Positions 54,648 to 62,535 of a stretch of 64,000 nt of DNA are shown piece after piece. The translations under genes and the position numbers were made by a program. Every line of letters starts with the position of its first letter. Within the stretch, counting starts at the first letter, position 1. The stretch covers positions 113,033 to 177,032 of the forward strand of contig NZ_LMKW01000012.1 in the NCBI RefSeq assembly GCF_001421745.1, written 5' to 3'. Under the pieces are notes generated by a model. The model was not told where the DNA came from. It saw only the letters and a program-made list of their open reading frames with translations, and did no database searches. Source of the stretch: Sphingomonas sp. Leaf230. Its GTDB lineage: Bacteria > Pseudomonadota > Alphaproteobacteria > Sphingomonadales > Sphingomonadaceae.

Positions 54648-55112
54648 TCAAGGGCGGGTGAGGGTGACGAAGCTATAAGCGGGCCGTTGCTTTTCCCCTG
54701 GGTGGTCCTCGCGAACGACCTCGCGCCAGCCTTCAAACGCGGGGACGACGGCGTCGCCTTCGGGTTCGTCGTGGACTTCGGTCAGTTCGATCCGGTCCGC
54801 ATGGGGGAGCAACTGCGCATAAATCTGTGCGCCACCGATGACCGCGACGTCATCGCCCGCCATCGCCAGCGCTTCCTCGACCGAATGCGCGACCTCGGCG
54901 CCTGGAGCCGTCCAGTCGCCGCGGGTGAGAACGATATGTCGGCGGCCGGGGAGGGGGCTCGGGAAGCTCTCGAACGTCTTGCGCCCCATCACCATCGGCT
55001 TCCCCATCGTCAGCGCCTTGAACCGCTTCAGGTCCGCGGGGATGCGCCACGGGAGTTGCCCGTCGCGGCCGATGACGCCGTTGGTGGCGCGGGCGAGGTA
55101 GAAGGTGATCAT
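54648..55112 (-). CDS. folA: Dihydrofolate reductase
   Basis: A 154-residue chromosomal-type DHFR that regenerates tetrahydrofolate with NADPH. Key features are ARATNGVIGRDGQLPW, the catalytic acid Asp27 in RIPADLKRF, MGRKTFES, and VIGGAQIYAQLLP. The ATG at 55110-55112 is used; the longer frame upstream reads through a family A repeat. thyA, whose product creates the need for DHFR, is two genes upstream on the same strand. Confidence 0.95.
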   Translation of the reverse strand: MITFYLARATNGVIGRDGQLPWRIPADLKRFKALTMGKPMVMGRKTFESFPSPLPGRRHIVLTRGDWTAPGAEVAHSVEEALAMAGDDVAVIGGAQIYAQLLPHADRIELTEVHDEPEGDAVVPAFEGWREVVREDHPGEKQRPAYSFVTLTRP

Positions 55113-55182
55113 GCTGCGGTCATGCCGGAATGAGAGGCGAGGGGCTACTCTACTATTACAGCGAGCATACCCGCCGATAACT

Positions 55183-55285
55183 CCACCCCGGCGAAGGCCG
55201 GGGCCCAATTGGGAAACGCTGCTGATGGGCGCCGCGCCCTGTTACTCCGACCTTTCCAATTGGGCCCCGGCCTTCGCCGGGGTGG
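55183..55285. repeat. Family A palindromic element, copy 5
   Basis: A 103-bp copy with intact outer and CCCAATTGG inner arms; the core is divergent. It is between the hemerythrin and folA genes. Confidence 0.92.
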
Positions 55286-55301
55286 TAGGTAACCAGTGCA
55301 G

Positions 55302-55820
55302 TTAGCCCGGCGAGTGTTCCTTCACATACGCCTCGGGATCCTTCTCGACGACCTTCACCCCGTTCAGGTGGTTGGCCTCGAACGCCGCGAACCGCACGCC
55401 AAGCTCATGCCGCTCTTCGAGCGTCGCATGCTTGCGGAAGTCGGTCAGGCCCTGGCGTTCTTCCTCCGCCAGATGATCGCTGTTCGCCTTGTTGCACTCG
55501 CCGACCGCTTCGAACCATGCGTCCGAGCCGACCGGGTGCTTGTCGACCGCTTCGCCGGTGTCGCGGATGTCGTTGTGATCCTCGATCGCGTCCTCGGTCT
55601 CCTCGGCGGCCGAGTCGGCGTCGTTGCCGCCGGTGCCGATTTTCATCAGCCGCGGGTAGAAGAAGCGCTCCTCCGCCTCGGCATGCGCGTCGAGCAGGTT
55701 CTTGAGGCGGGTCCAGAGCGCCGACAGCGCCTCGGTGTCCTTGGCGTCGATCGAATCGATCTGAGCGAACAGTGCGCGCTGCTGCGCGTGTTCGTCGAGA
55801 ATGAGCTGTGTGATATCCAT
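55302..55820 (-). CDS. Hemerythrin HHE-domain protein
   Basis: A 172-residue helical protein. Candidate diiron histidines and acids are in LDEHAQQRALFAQID, LDAHAEAEERFFYPRL, IEDHNDIRD and NSDHLAEEERQGL, fitting a hemerythrin HHE cation-binding domain. It probably binds O2, NO or iron in the cytoplasm. The start at 55818-55820 (MDITQLIL) is preferred; MRMDITQ two codons upstream is possible. No good Shine-Dalgarno is visible. Confidence 0.85.
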   Translation of the reverse strand: MDITQLILDEHAQQRALFAQIDSIDAKDTEALSALWTRLKNLLDAHAEAEERFFYPRLMKIGTGGNDADSAAEETEDAIEDHNDIRDTGEAVDKHPVGSDAWFEAVGECNKANSDHLAEEERQGLTDFRKHATLEERHELGVRFAAFEANHLNGVKVVEKDPEAYVKEHSPG

Positions 55821-55899
55821 GCGCATCTGAACCGCACAACGCACGGGCGGTTCCTATTGCGATTCGGTCGCGCGGCGCTGTCGCGGGGTCGCTATCTGT

Positions 55900-56694
55900 T
55901 CAGACTGCGACGGGGGCCTTGATGTGCGCCTGCGCGACGTAATCGTGGAGGACGAAATCCTCATACTCGTAGGCGTCGATCGAGTCCGGCTTCCGGAGAA
56001 TCTCGAGGCGGGGGAGAGGCCCCGGTGAGCGCGTCAGTTGCAGTTGCGCCTGCTCCAGATGGTTCGAATAGAGATGGCAATCGCCGCCCGTCCAGATGAA
56101 CTCGCCGACCTCGAGCCCGCATTGCTGCGCGAGGATGTGCGTTAGCAGTGCATAGCTGGCGATGTTGAACGGCACGCCGAGGAAGATGTCGCCCGAGCGC
56201 TGGTAGAGTTGCAGCGACAGCTTGCCGTTGGCGACATGCGTCTGGAACAGGCAGTGGCACGGGGCGAGCGCCATCGCGTGGAGGTCGCCCGGATTCCATG
56301 CGCTGACGATCTGGCGGCGCGAGGCGGGGTTGGTTTTGATCTGCGTTATGAGTTCGGCGATCTGGTCGATATGGCGACCGTCCGCGGCGACCCAGTCGCG
56401 CCACTGCTTGCCATAGACCGGGCCGAGATCGCCCGCTTCGTCCGCCCATTCATCCCAGATCGCGACTTTGCGCTCCTGCAACCAGCGGACGTTGGTATCG
56501 CCGCGGAGGAACCAGAGGAGCTCAACGATGATCGAGCGGAGGTGGAGCTTCTTGGTGGTGAGCACGGGGAAGCCCTGCGCGAGATCGAACCGCATCTGCG
56601 CGCCGAACACGCTGAGCGTGCCGGTGCCGGTGCGGTCCATCGTCTCGACGCCGGTCGAGAGCACGCGGTCCATGAGGTCTAGATATTGGCGCAT
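55900..56694 (-). CDS. thyA: Thymidylate synthase
   Basis: A 264-residue enzyme, the same length as E. coli ThyA. It methylates dUMP to dTMP with methylene-tetrahydrofolate. The nucleophile is Cys146 in MALAPCHCLFQ, and the dUMP phosphate Arg region TNPASRRQIVSAWNP and C-terminal IKAPVAV are conserved. The start at 56692-56694 (MRQYLDLMDRV) is fixed by length and homology. It is divergent from the RadC-like gene with an 85-bp gap. Confidence 0.97.
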   Translation of the reverse strand: MRQYLDLMDRVLSTGVETMDRTGTGTLSVFGAQMRFDLAQGFPVLTTKKLHLRSIIVELLWFLRGDTNVRWLQERKVAIWDEWADEAGDLGPVYGKQWRDWVAADGRHIDQIAELITQIKTNPASRRQIVSAWNPGDLHAMALAPCHCLFQTHVANGKLSLQLYQRSGDIFLGVPFNIASYALLTHILAQQCGLEVGEFIWTGGDCHLYSNHLEQAQLQLTRSPGPLPRLEILRKPDSIDAYEYEDFVLHDYVAQAHIKAPVAV

Positions 56695-56779
56695 CGGGTT
56701 TGCGTAGTCGGGTGCGCGGGCGGGCTCAAGCGGATGTAGTTGCGCGTGCGGTCGCCGGTGCTGCGGGGCAGGCGGGTAT

Positions 56780-57172
56780 GTGCCGCCACCGTCCGAGTCT
56801 TTCCCCCGTATTGCCAACCTTAATGCGGCGCGGGCGCTGTTCGCCAGCTTGCGTGATGCCACGGTCGAGACGGTAGCGGTCGCGTATCTTGATCCGGATC
56901 GGAGGCTTCTCGGGATGCGGCATGTCGTCGGGGGGCGGGATCAGGTGACGATCTCGATCCGGACGATCGCGGTGGATGCGCTGGCGTTCGGGGCGGTAGG
57001 CGTCGTGATGGCGCATAACCATCCGAGCGGGAATGCGACGCCGAGCGAGCGGGACGTGGCGTTCACGCGCGCGCTTGCGGCGGGGTTGCGGACGTTGGAG
57101 GTGGTGTTGCTCGATCACCTGGTAATTGCGGGGGACGAGGTGATGAGTTTGCGAGCGATGGGGATCGTCTGA
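56780..57172 (+). CDS. Short RadC-like JAB/MPN-domain protein
   Basis: A 130-residue protein made of only the C-terminal JAB (MPN+) domain of RadC. The JAMM zinc motif is complete: GVVMAHNHPSGNATPSERD, with HLVIAGDEVMSL after it. Full RadC proteins (about 220-230 residues) also have an N-terminal helix-hairpin-helix domain, absent here. It starts at GTG (56780); an ATG two bases upstream is out of frame. The function of solo RadC-JAB proteins is unsettled (a deneddylase-like fold; a DNA-repair role is doubted). Confidence 0.8.
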   Translation: MPPPSESFPRIANLNAARALFASLRDATVETVAVAYLDPDRRLLGMRHVVGGRDQVTISIRTIAVDALAFGAVGVVMAHNHPSGNATPSERDVAFTRALAAGLRTLEVVLLDHLVIAGDEVMSLRAMGIV

Positions 57173-57248
57173 CTTGTCGCATCGATTCTTACCGAACCTG
57201 TAGCTAGCATCAGCGAGATGGGGCCGTCTCCCAGATGACGACAGAAAA

Positions 57249-57308
57249 GCTTGTTTCCCCGCGAAGGCGGGGACCCAGCCTGGGCTCCCGCCTTCGCGGG
57301 AGAACAAG
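57249..57308. repeat. Family B palindromic element, copy 9
   Basis: AGCTTGTTTCCCCGCGAAGG ... CCAGCCTGGG ... CCGCCTTCGCGGGAGAACAA, between the convergent RadC-like and methyltransferase genes. Confidence 0.9.
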
Positions 57309-57395
57309 GACGCGTGGGCTGTCGTCGGACTGCGGGCGACAGGTCCACAACTCTGCGGGAATGGCGTGGTGTGGGAAGCGCCTTCCCCAAACACA

Positions 57396-57499
57396 CCACC
57401 CCGGCGAAGGCCGGGGCCCAATTGGGGGGCGTTGCCAACTACGCACAGTTCGCAGTTACTGCGACCTTTCCAATTGGGCCCCGGCCTTCGCCGGGGTGG
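57396..57499. repeat. Family A palindromic element, copy 6
   Basis: A 104-bp copy with intact outer and inner arms. With the family B copy at 57249 it accounts for most of the 361-bp gene-free stretch 57173-57533. Confidence 0.92.
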
Positions 57500-57533
57500 T
57501 GCATCTGGATCGGTTACAACTCGGAACCCAACT

Positions 57534-58256
57534 TCACCCGAGCCGACACGCCCGGATCGCTTCCGGCGCCGGCCGCGGCCCACTGGCGCGGAACGTCGCG
57601 ATGTACCCCCCGGCCGAGGGCATGTCGTCGGTATCCACCTGCGTATACCCGACCGCCGCGAACTCGCACTTCAGCAGCGCCGGCGGCGTGCCGTGGTTCT
57701 GCGTCGGGCGGTTCGCGTCGACCACCACCACCAGCCCGTCCGGCTTCAGCGACGGCCGCAGCCGCCACAGGAACTCGTAGGGCTGCTCGATCTCGTGATA
57801 CATGTGCACCATCAGCACCCGGTCGAAGCTCGCCTCGGGCAGCTTCGGATCGTTCGCCTCGCCCAGCTTCACGCTGACGTTCGCCAGATCCTCGCGCGCG
57901 ACGCGTTCCGCCAGCTGGTCGCGCACTGCCGGGATGATGTCCTCCGCGAGCACACGCCCGTCCTTGCCGACGCGCGCCGCGAGACGGATCGTATAATAGC
58001 CTTCGCCCGCGCCGATGTCCGCGACCGTCATGCCCTTGCGGATCTCGCCCTTGTTCATCACCTCGCCCGCCTCGTTGAGCCGGTCGCGCGCTTCCTCGTT
58101 CGACCAGCGCGTCGAGACGATCGACGCGACCGGACGGTCGGCGGCGGGGAACACCGGCTCCTTGGGCTCGCGCTTGATCAGTGGCTTGCTGCCGTCACAC
58201 GCGCATAGCGCAAGCATCGGCAGGACCATCAGGGCAAGGACACCCCGCAAGCTCAA
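57534..58256 (-). CDS. Lipobox-bearing class I SAM-dependent methyltransferase-like protein
   Basis: A 240-residue protein. The N-terminus MSLRGVLALMVLPMLALCAC (TTG start at 58254-58256, overlapping the prfB stop) has a lipobox ending at Cys20. The rest is a Rossmann-type methyltransferase: motif I VADIGAGEGYYTIRLA, an acidic post-I strand (VLAEDI), and FDRVLMVHMYHEIE at motif IV. SAM is cytosolic, so export of a functional methyltransferase would be unusual. It is coupled to prfB; the substrate is unknown. Confidence 0.78.
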   Translation of the reverse strand: MSLRGVLALMVLPMLALCACDGSKPLIKREPKEPVFPAADRPVASIVSTRWSNEEARDRLNEAGEVMNKGEIRKGMTVADIGAGEGYYTIRLAARVGKDGRVLAEDIIPAVRDQLAERVAREDLANVSVKLGEANDPKLPEASFDRVLMVHMYHEIEQPYEFLWRLRPSLKPDGLVVVVDANRPTQNHGTPPALLKCEFAAVGYTQVDTDDMPSAGGYIATFRASGPRPAPEAIRACRLG

Positions 58257-59380
58257 TCGACGTCCTCCACCTCGACGGCCTCGCCGGTCACGCGCTGCGA
58301 CAGCGCCGCCGCCATGAACATCTCGAGATCGCCATCGAGCACGTCCGACGGGCTGGTCGAGACCACGCCGGTGCGCAAATCCTTCACCATCTGGTACGGC
58401 TGGAGCACGTAGCTGCGGATCTGGTGACCCCAGCCGATGTCGGTCTTGCCCGCATTCTCGGCGTTGGCGGCAGTCTCGCGGATCGCCAATTCGCGCTCGT
58501 ACAAACGCGCGCGGAGCTGATTGTACGCCTCGGCCTTGTTCTTGTGCTGCGAGCGCTGGTTCTGGCACTGCACGACGATACCGGTCGGAATGTGCGTGAT
58601 GCGCACCGCCGAGTCGGTCGTGTTGATGTGCTGGCCGCCGGCGCCCGACGCGCGGTACGTGTCGATGCGCAGGTCGCTCTCGTTATATTCGACCTCGATA
58701 TTGTCGTCGACGACCGGATACACCCAGACGCTGGCGAACGACGTGTGACGCCGCGCTGCCGAGTCGTACGGGCTGATCCGGACGAGCCGGTGCACGCCGC
58801 TCTCGGTCTTCGCATAGCCGTACGCGTTCTCGCCCTTGAGCAGCAGCGTGGCGGACTTGATCCCGGCTTGCTCGCCCGAATGCTGGTCGACCAGCTCGAC
58901 CTTCAGCCCGTGGCGCTCGCCCCAGCGCGAATACATCCGGCTAAGCATGCCCGCCCAGTCCTGGCTCTCGGTCCCGCCGGCGCCCGCGTTGACCTCGATA
59001 TAGGTGTCGTTGGCATCGGCCTCGCCCGCCAGCAGCGCCTTGATCTTGTCCTTGTCTGCACGCGCGGCGAGTTCGGCGAGCGACGCAACGCCGTCCGCCT
59101 CCATCTCGGTGTCGCCCTCGGCCTCGGCCATCTCGATCAGCTCAGACGTGTCCGACAGTTCGCTCTGGATGGCGCGGGTCGCGCTGATCGCCTCGTCGAG
59201 ACGACGACGCTCGCGCATCACTTCCTGCGCAGCCTTGGGATCGGACCAGAGCGCCTGATCCTCGACGCGCGCGTTCAGCTCGTCGAGACGACGCAGCGCG
59301 CGGTCCCAGTCGAGGAAGCGGCGCAGCAGCGCCAGCGCGTCGTTGATGGTGTCTACGTGAGCCTGCGCTTCGGCGCGCAT
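58253..59380 (-). CDS. prfB: Peptide chain release factor 2
   Basis: A 375-residue class I release factor that reads UAA and UGA. The GGQ motif is ASGAGGQHINTTDS. The codon-recognition loop reads SPY (RISPYDSAARRHTSF), not the SPF of E. coli RF2. The reading frame is continuous from the ATG at 59378-59380: the E. coli-type programmed +1 frameshift is absent (LLRRFLDWDRAL occupies that place with no UGA). It is coupled to the methyltransferase gene downstream. Confidence 0.95.
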   Translation of the reverse strand: MRAEAQAHVDTINDALALLRRFLDWDRALRRLDELNARVEDQALWSDPKAAQEVMRERRRLDEAISATRAIQSELSDTSELIEMAEAEGDTEMEADGVASLAELAARADKDKIKALLAGEADANDTYIEVNAGAGGTESQDWAGMLSRMYSRWGERHGLKVELVDQHSGEQAGIKSATLLLKGENAYGYAKTESGVHRLVRISPYDSAARRHTSFASVWVYPVVDDNIEVEYNESDLRIDTYRASGAGGQHINTTDSAVRITHIPTGIVVQCQNQRSQHKNKAEAYNQLRARLYERELAIRETAANAENAGKTDIGWGHQIRSYVLQPYQMVKDLRTGVVSTSPSDVLDGDLEMFMAAALSQRVTGEAVEVEDVD

Positions 59381-59398
59381 GATATTCTCCAAAAATTC

Positions 59399-59420
59399 CG
59401 CCGCCCCGGCGAAGGCCGGG
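59399..59420. repeat. Half-copy of a family A element
   Basis: CCGCCCCGGCGAAGGCCGGG matches one outer arm of family A. The region to 59500 has further scattered CCGGC/GCCGG arms but no full copy. It lies between prfB and mrcA. Confidence 0.65.
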
Positions 59421-59514
59421 GAAATTCCGTCTTCCCAGCGGAGGCCGGGATCGCCGTCCCAAGCGAGCGGGGCGGGTCTCCGGCGGGCGCCGGGATGACG
59501 TCTATATATGCGCG

Positions 59515-62034
59515 CTAGTAGATTCCGCCTTGTCTTTGCAAGAAATCGCTGTCGCGCGGGGCTTCGGCCTTCTTTACCGCGGTCGTCGTCGTGGCAGCCG
59601 TGGGGGCGACATCCGAGCGTCGTGCGGCACGCCTCGGTTCGCTCTCGGGCTTGAACGCTTCCCAGATCACCGCGGGTTTCGGATCGCTGGTGTCGGGCCA
59701 CGTGCCATAGACCGGCCGGCCGCTACCGCGATCGATCCGGACCATGCGGATCCCGGTGGGGGCACGGAACGGCAGCTTGGGCAAATCCTCATACGCCTTG
59801 ACCGCGAACTGCTTGAAAATCGGCGCGGCGAGCGTACCGCCCTGCGCCGCACCGCCAAGGTTCTTCGGCGTGTCGAAACCGATATACAGCCCGCCGACGA
59901 ACTGCGGCGTGCCCCCGACGAACCACACGTCGGTCGGGCCGTTGTTCGTGCCGGTCTTGCCGAACATCGGCCGGTCGAGATCGCGCAACGTCACCGCGGT
60001 ACCGCGCTGGACGACGCCTTCGGTGATGTGGACCATCTGGTAGGCGGTCATCGCGTCGAGCACCTGGCGCTGGCGCGTGATCGGCCGCGGCATCGGCTTG
60101 CCGTCCCAGTCGGGCGCGTTGCAGCGATCGCAGGGCCGCCAATTCTCGGGCCAGATCACCTTGCCGTGACGATCCTGGACGAAGTCGATCAGCGACGGCG
60201 GGCCGCCTTTGCCGTTGTTCGCGAGGATCGAATACGCGTTGACCATCCGTCCGACGGTCGTCTCGCCGGCGCCGAGTGCATAGGAGAGATACGGCGCATA
60301 ATCGCCGACGCCCATCTTCTTGATCGTCGTAACGACCTTCGGCATGCCGGTCTGCGCGGCGGCGCGCACGGTCATCAGGTTGCGCGACTGCTCGATGCCC
60401 CAACGCATCGTATGCGGGCCGGACCCGCGCGAATTGCCGAAGTTGCGGAAGCATTTCTGCCCGAGCCGTGCGCCCTGATAGACGCAGAACGGCCCGTCGA
60501 CGATGATCGACGCAGGCGTCATGCCGTTGTCGAGCGCGGCGGAATAGACGATCGGCTTGATCGTCGACCCCGGCTGGCGCATCGCCTGAGTCGCGCGGTT
60601 GAACGCCTGCAAGCGGTCGTCGAAACCGCCCTGCATCGCCAGCACGCGGCCCGACGCGGGTTCCTCTACGACGAACGCGCCCGAAACCTTGGGGATCGCC
60701 CGCAGCGAGAATTCGCCGCCGTCCGGCGCCACCGCAATGATGTCGCCCGTCTTGATCGCGCCGAACGCGTTGCCGCCCTTGCCGCGCACCGGCATCTGCG
60801 CCGCATAGCGCGGCAGCGTGCCGGTCTTGCCGGTGCGGAAGCCGAGGCTCCAGGCGTTGCCGTCCTTGCCCGTCACGATCGCCGCGACCCAATCGCGGTA
60901 ATCGAGCGCGATATTGCTGTTGAGCAACGGCTGGAGCCAGTTGTCGTCCTCGATCTCGACATGACGGATCGGGCCGTTCCAGCCGCGCCCGCTGTCGAAC
61001 CGCACCAGTCCATCACGCAAGGCCTGCTGCGCCAAATCCTGCAACTTCGCGTCGAACGACGTCCGCACCCACAGCCCGCCCGAATAGACGCTGTACGGGC
61101 CATCCTTCGCGTTCTCGCCGAACTTCGCCATCAGCTGGCGACGGACTTCCTCAACGAAATAGCCGCCGACGCTCTCGAACTTGGGCGTGCGCCGCAGCAC
61201 CGCGCCGAGCGGCTCGGCATTGGCCTGGTCATGCTGCGCGCGCGTGATGAAGCCGTTGTCGAGCATCCGGTTGAGCACGTAGTTGCGGCGGATCATCGCG
61301 CGCTCGGTATTGCGCACCGGATCGTAGTTCGACGGACCCTTCGGCAGGATCGCGAGATACGCCATCTGCGCGAGATCGAGCTGGTCGAGTTCCTTGTCGA
61401 AATACGCGTGGCTCGCCGCCTCGACGCCGAACGCGTTACGCCCGAGCGCGATCTGGTTGAGGTACAGTTCGAGGATCTGCTCCTTGGTCAGCGTATCCTC
61501 GATCTTGTACGCCAGCACCGCTTCGCGCAGCTTCCGCGACGGCGAATAGGCGTTGCCGATCAACAGGTTCTTCGCGACCTGCTGCGTGATCGTCGAGCCG
61601 CCCTTGGCGCGCTTGCCGGTACCGAGCTTGGTCGCATAATCATACACCGCGCCGGCGAGACCGGGATAATCGACGCCGTGATGTTCGAAGAACGACTTGT
61701 CCTCCGCGGCGAGGAACGCCTTCACCAGCAGTGGCGGATATTCGGCATAGCTCAGTTCCACGCGGCGTTCGCGCGCGTAGGAATGGATCGGTGCGCCATC
61801 GATCCCGCGGACGTTGGTCGGCAGCGGCGGCTCGTACGTCCGCAGCGTGTCCACGGAGGGCAGGTCGCGCATGACCGCGAACCAGAACGCGAAGATCGCA
61901 ACGAAGCCGAGCACCACCAGCACCAGCGCCGCCTTGGTCCACCGACTCGCCCACGCACGCGCGACCCTGCCGCGCAGCCGGTCGGAAGTGCGGCCTGTCG
62001 CCGTCGTCGAGGTGGGGGAGGGATCGGACGCCAT
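59515..62034 (-). CDS. mrcA: Penicillin-binding protein 1A
   Basis: An 839-residue bifunctional class A PBP that polymerises and cross-links peptidoglycan. An N-terminal membrane anchor (ALVLVVLGFVAIFAFWFAVM, about 35-54) precedes the GT51 domain (AAEDKSFFEHHGVDYPG; GGSTITQQVAKNLL). A PCB_OB domain lies between the catalytic domains. The transpeptidase domain has SxxK in RQPGSTIKPIVYSAA, SxN in EQSRNLMTV and KTGT in MFGKTGTNNGPTDVW. The ATG at 62032-62034 (MASDPSPTST) gives a normal N-terminus; the longer frame upstream reads through repeats. Confidence 0.95.
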   Translation of the reverse strand: MASDPSPTSTTATGRTSDRLRGRVARAWASRWTKAALVLVVLGFVAIFAFWFAVMRDLPSVDTLRTYEPPLPTNVRGIDGAPIHSYARERRVELSYAEYPPLLVKAFLAAEDKSFFEHHGVDYPGLAGAVYDYATKLGTGKRAKGGSTITQQVAKNLLIGNAYSPSRKLREAVLAYKIEDTLTKEQILELYLNQIALGRNAFGVEAASHAYFDKELDQLDLAQMAYLAILPKGPSNYDPVRNTERAMIRRNYVLNRMLDNGFITRAQHDQANAEPLGAVLRRTPKFESVGGYFVEEVRRQLMAKFGENAKDGPYSVYSGGLWVRTSFDAKLQDLAQQALRDGLVRFDSGRGWNGPIRHVEIEDDNWLQPLLNSNIALDYRDWVAAIVTGKDGNAWSLGFRTGKTGTLPRYAAQMPVRGKGGNAFGAIKTGDIIAVAPDGGEFSLRAIPKVSGAFVVEEPASGRVLAMQGGFDDRLQAFNRATQAMRQPGSTIKPIVYSAALDNGMTPASIIVDGPFCVYQGARLGQKCFRNFGNSRGSGPHTMRWGIEQSRNLMTVRAAAQTGMPKVVTTIKKMGVGDYAPYLSYALGAGETTVGRMVNAYSILANNGKGGPPSLIDFVQDRHGKVIWPENWRPCDRCNAPDWDGKPMPRPITRQRQVLDAMTAYQMVHITEGVVQRGTAVTLRDLDRPMFGKTGTNNGPTDVWFVGGTPQFVGGLYIGFDTPKNLGGAAQGGTLAAPIFKQFAVKAYEDLPKLPFRAPTGIRMVRIDRGSGRPVYGTWPDTSDPKPAVIWEAFKPESEPRRAARRSDVAPTAATTTTAVKKAEAPRDSDFLQRQGGIY

Positions 62035-62165
62035 GATTACTGGCGCAGCGTCTAGCAGGTTCGCGAGCGCTTGCCAGCCTTCGGTGGGATAGGGGCGGGC
62101 TGGCTGTCGCAACGCGTTCGTCAGCGACAAACTCGTTCGGCGCCCGATCCATCCGCATATGCGCG

Positions 62166-62268
62166 CCACCCCGGCGGAGGCCGGGGCCCAATTGGAGAGG
62201 TGGCGGTAACGGAGCGCAACGGCCTTCACCGCCGTTTCCCAATTGGACCCCGGCCTTCGCCGGGGCGG
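62166..62268. repeat. Family A palindromic element, copy 7
   Basis: A 103-bp copy with slightly changed arms (CGGCGGAGGCCGGGGCCCAA / TTGGACCCCGGCCTTCGCCG). It is in the divergent region between mrcA and hrpB. Confidence 0.9.
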
Positions 62269-62308
62269 TCCCGTTGGATGATGTGTAGCCATCGACTTTC
62301 TCAAGGCC

Positions 62309-62442
62309 CTTCGATCCTCCCCCGCCAGGGGGAGGTGGTTGGCACTTGCCAGACGGAGGGGGAGGTAAGGACAAACCGCCGTTCCGTTCCCTCCCCCTCC
62401 GTCACCTTCGGCGCCACCTCCCCCTGGCGGGGGAGGATCGAA
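62309..62442. repeat. Family E palindromic element
   Basis: A 134-bp inverted repeat. The outer arms TTCGATCCTCCCCCGCCAGG and its complement pair perfectly over at least 28 bp, extending into GGGAGGTGG. The inner arms GACGGAGGGGGAGG / CCTCCCCCTCCGTC pair over 14 bp. It lies 94 bases upstream of hrpB, so it may sit in its leader or promoter region. Confidence 0.9.
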
Positions 62443-62535
62443 CGCCGCGCGATCATCGGTTTGAACCCGCACCTTCCCAAGGGACCGCGCCAGCAAAACC
62501 TGTCGCCAACCCCGCTACTGTGGCAGCAGGCGCGC

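Noticed and set aside
58253..59380. Programmed frameshift in prfB
   Set aside because: The frame is continuous from the ATG at 59380 to the stop; no internal UGA or Shine-Dalgarno-CUU-UGA arrangement is seen.
59530..62055. An 841-residue plus-strand open frame
   Set aside because: It is the antisense shadow of mrcA, with His/Arg/Asp-rich composition; mrcA has all catalytic motifs.
62309..62442. Family E element read as part of an hrpB riboswitch
   Set aside because: It is a simple nested palindrome like the other repeats, with no conserved junction or aptamer motif.
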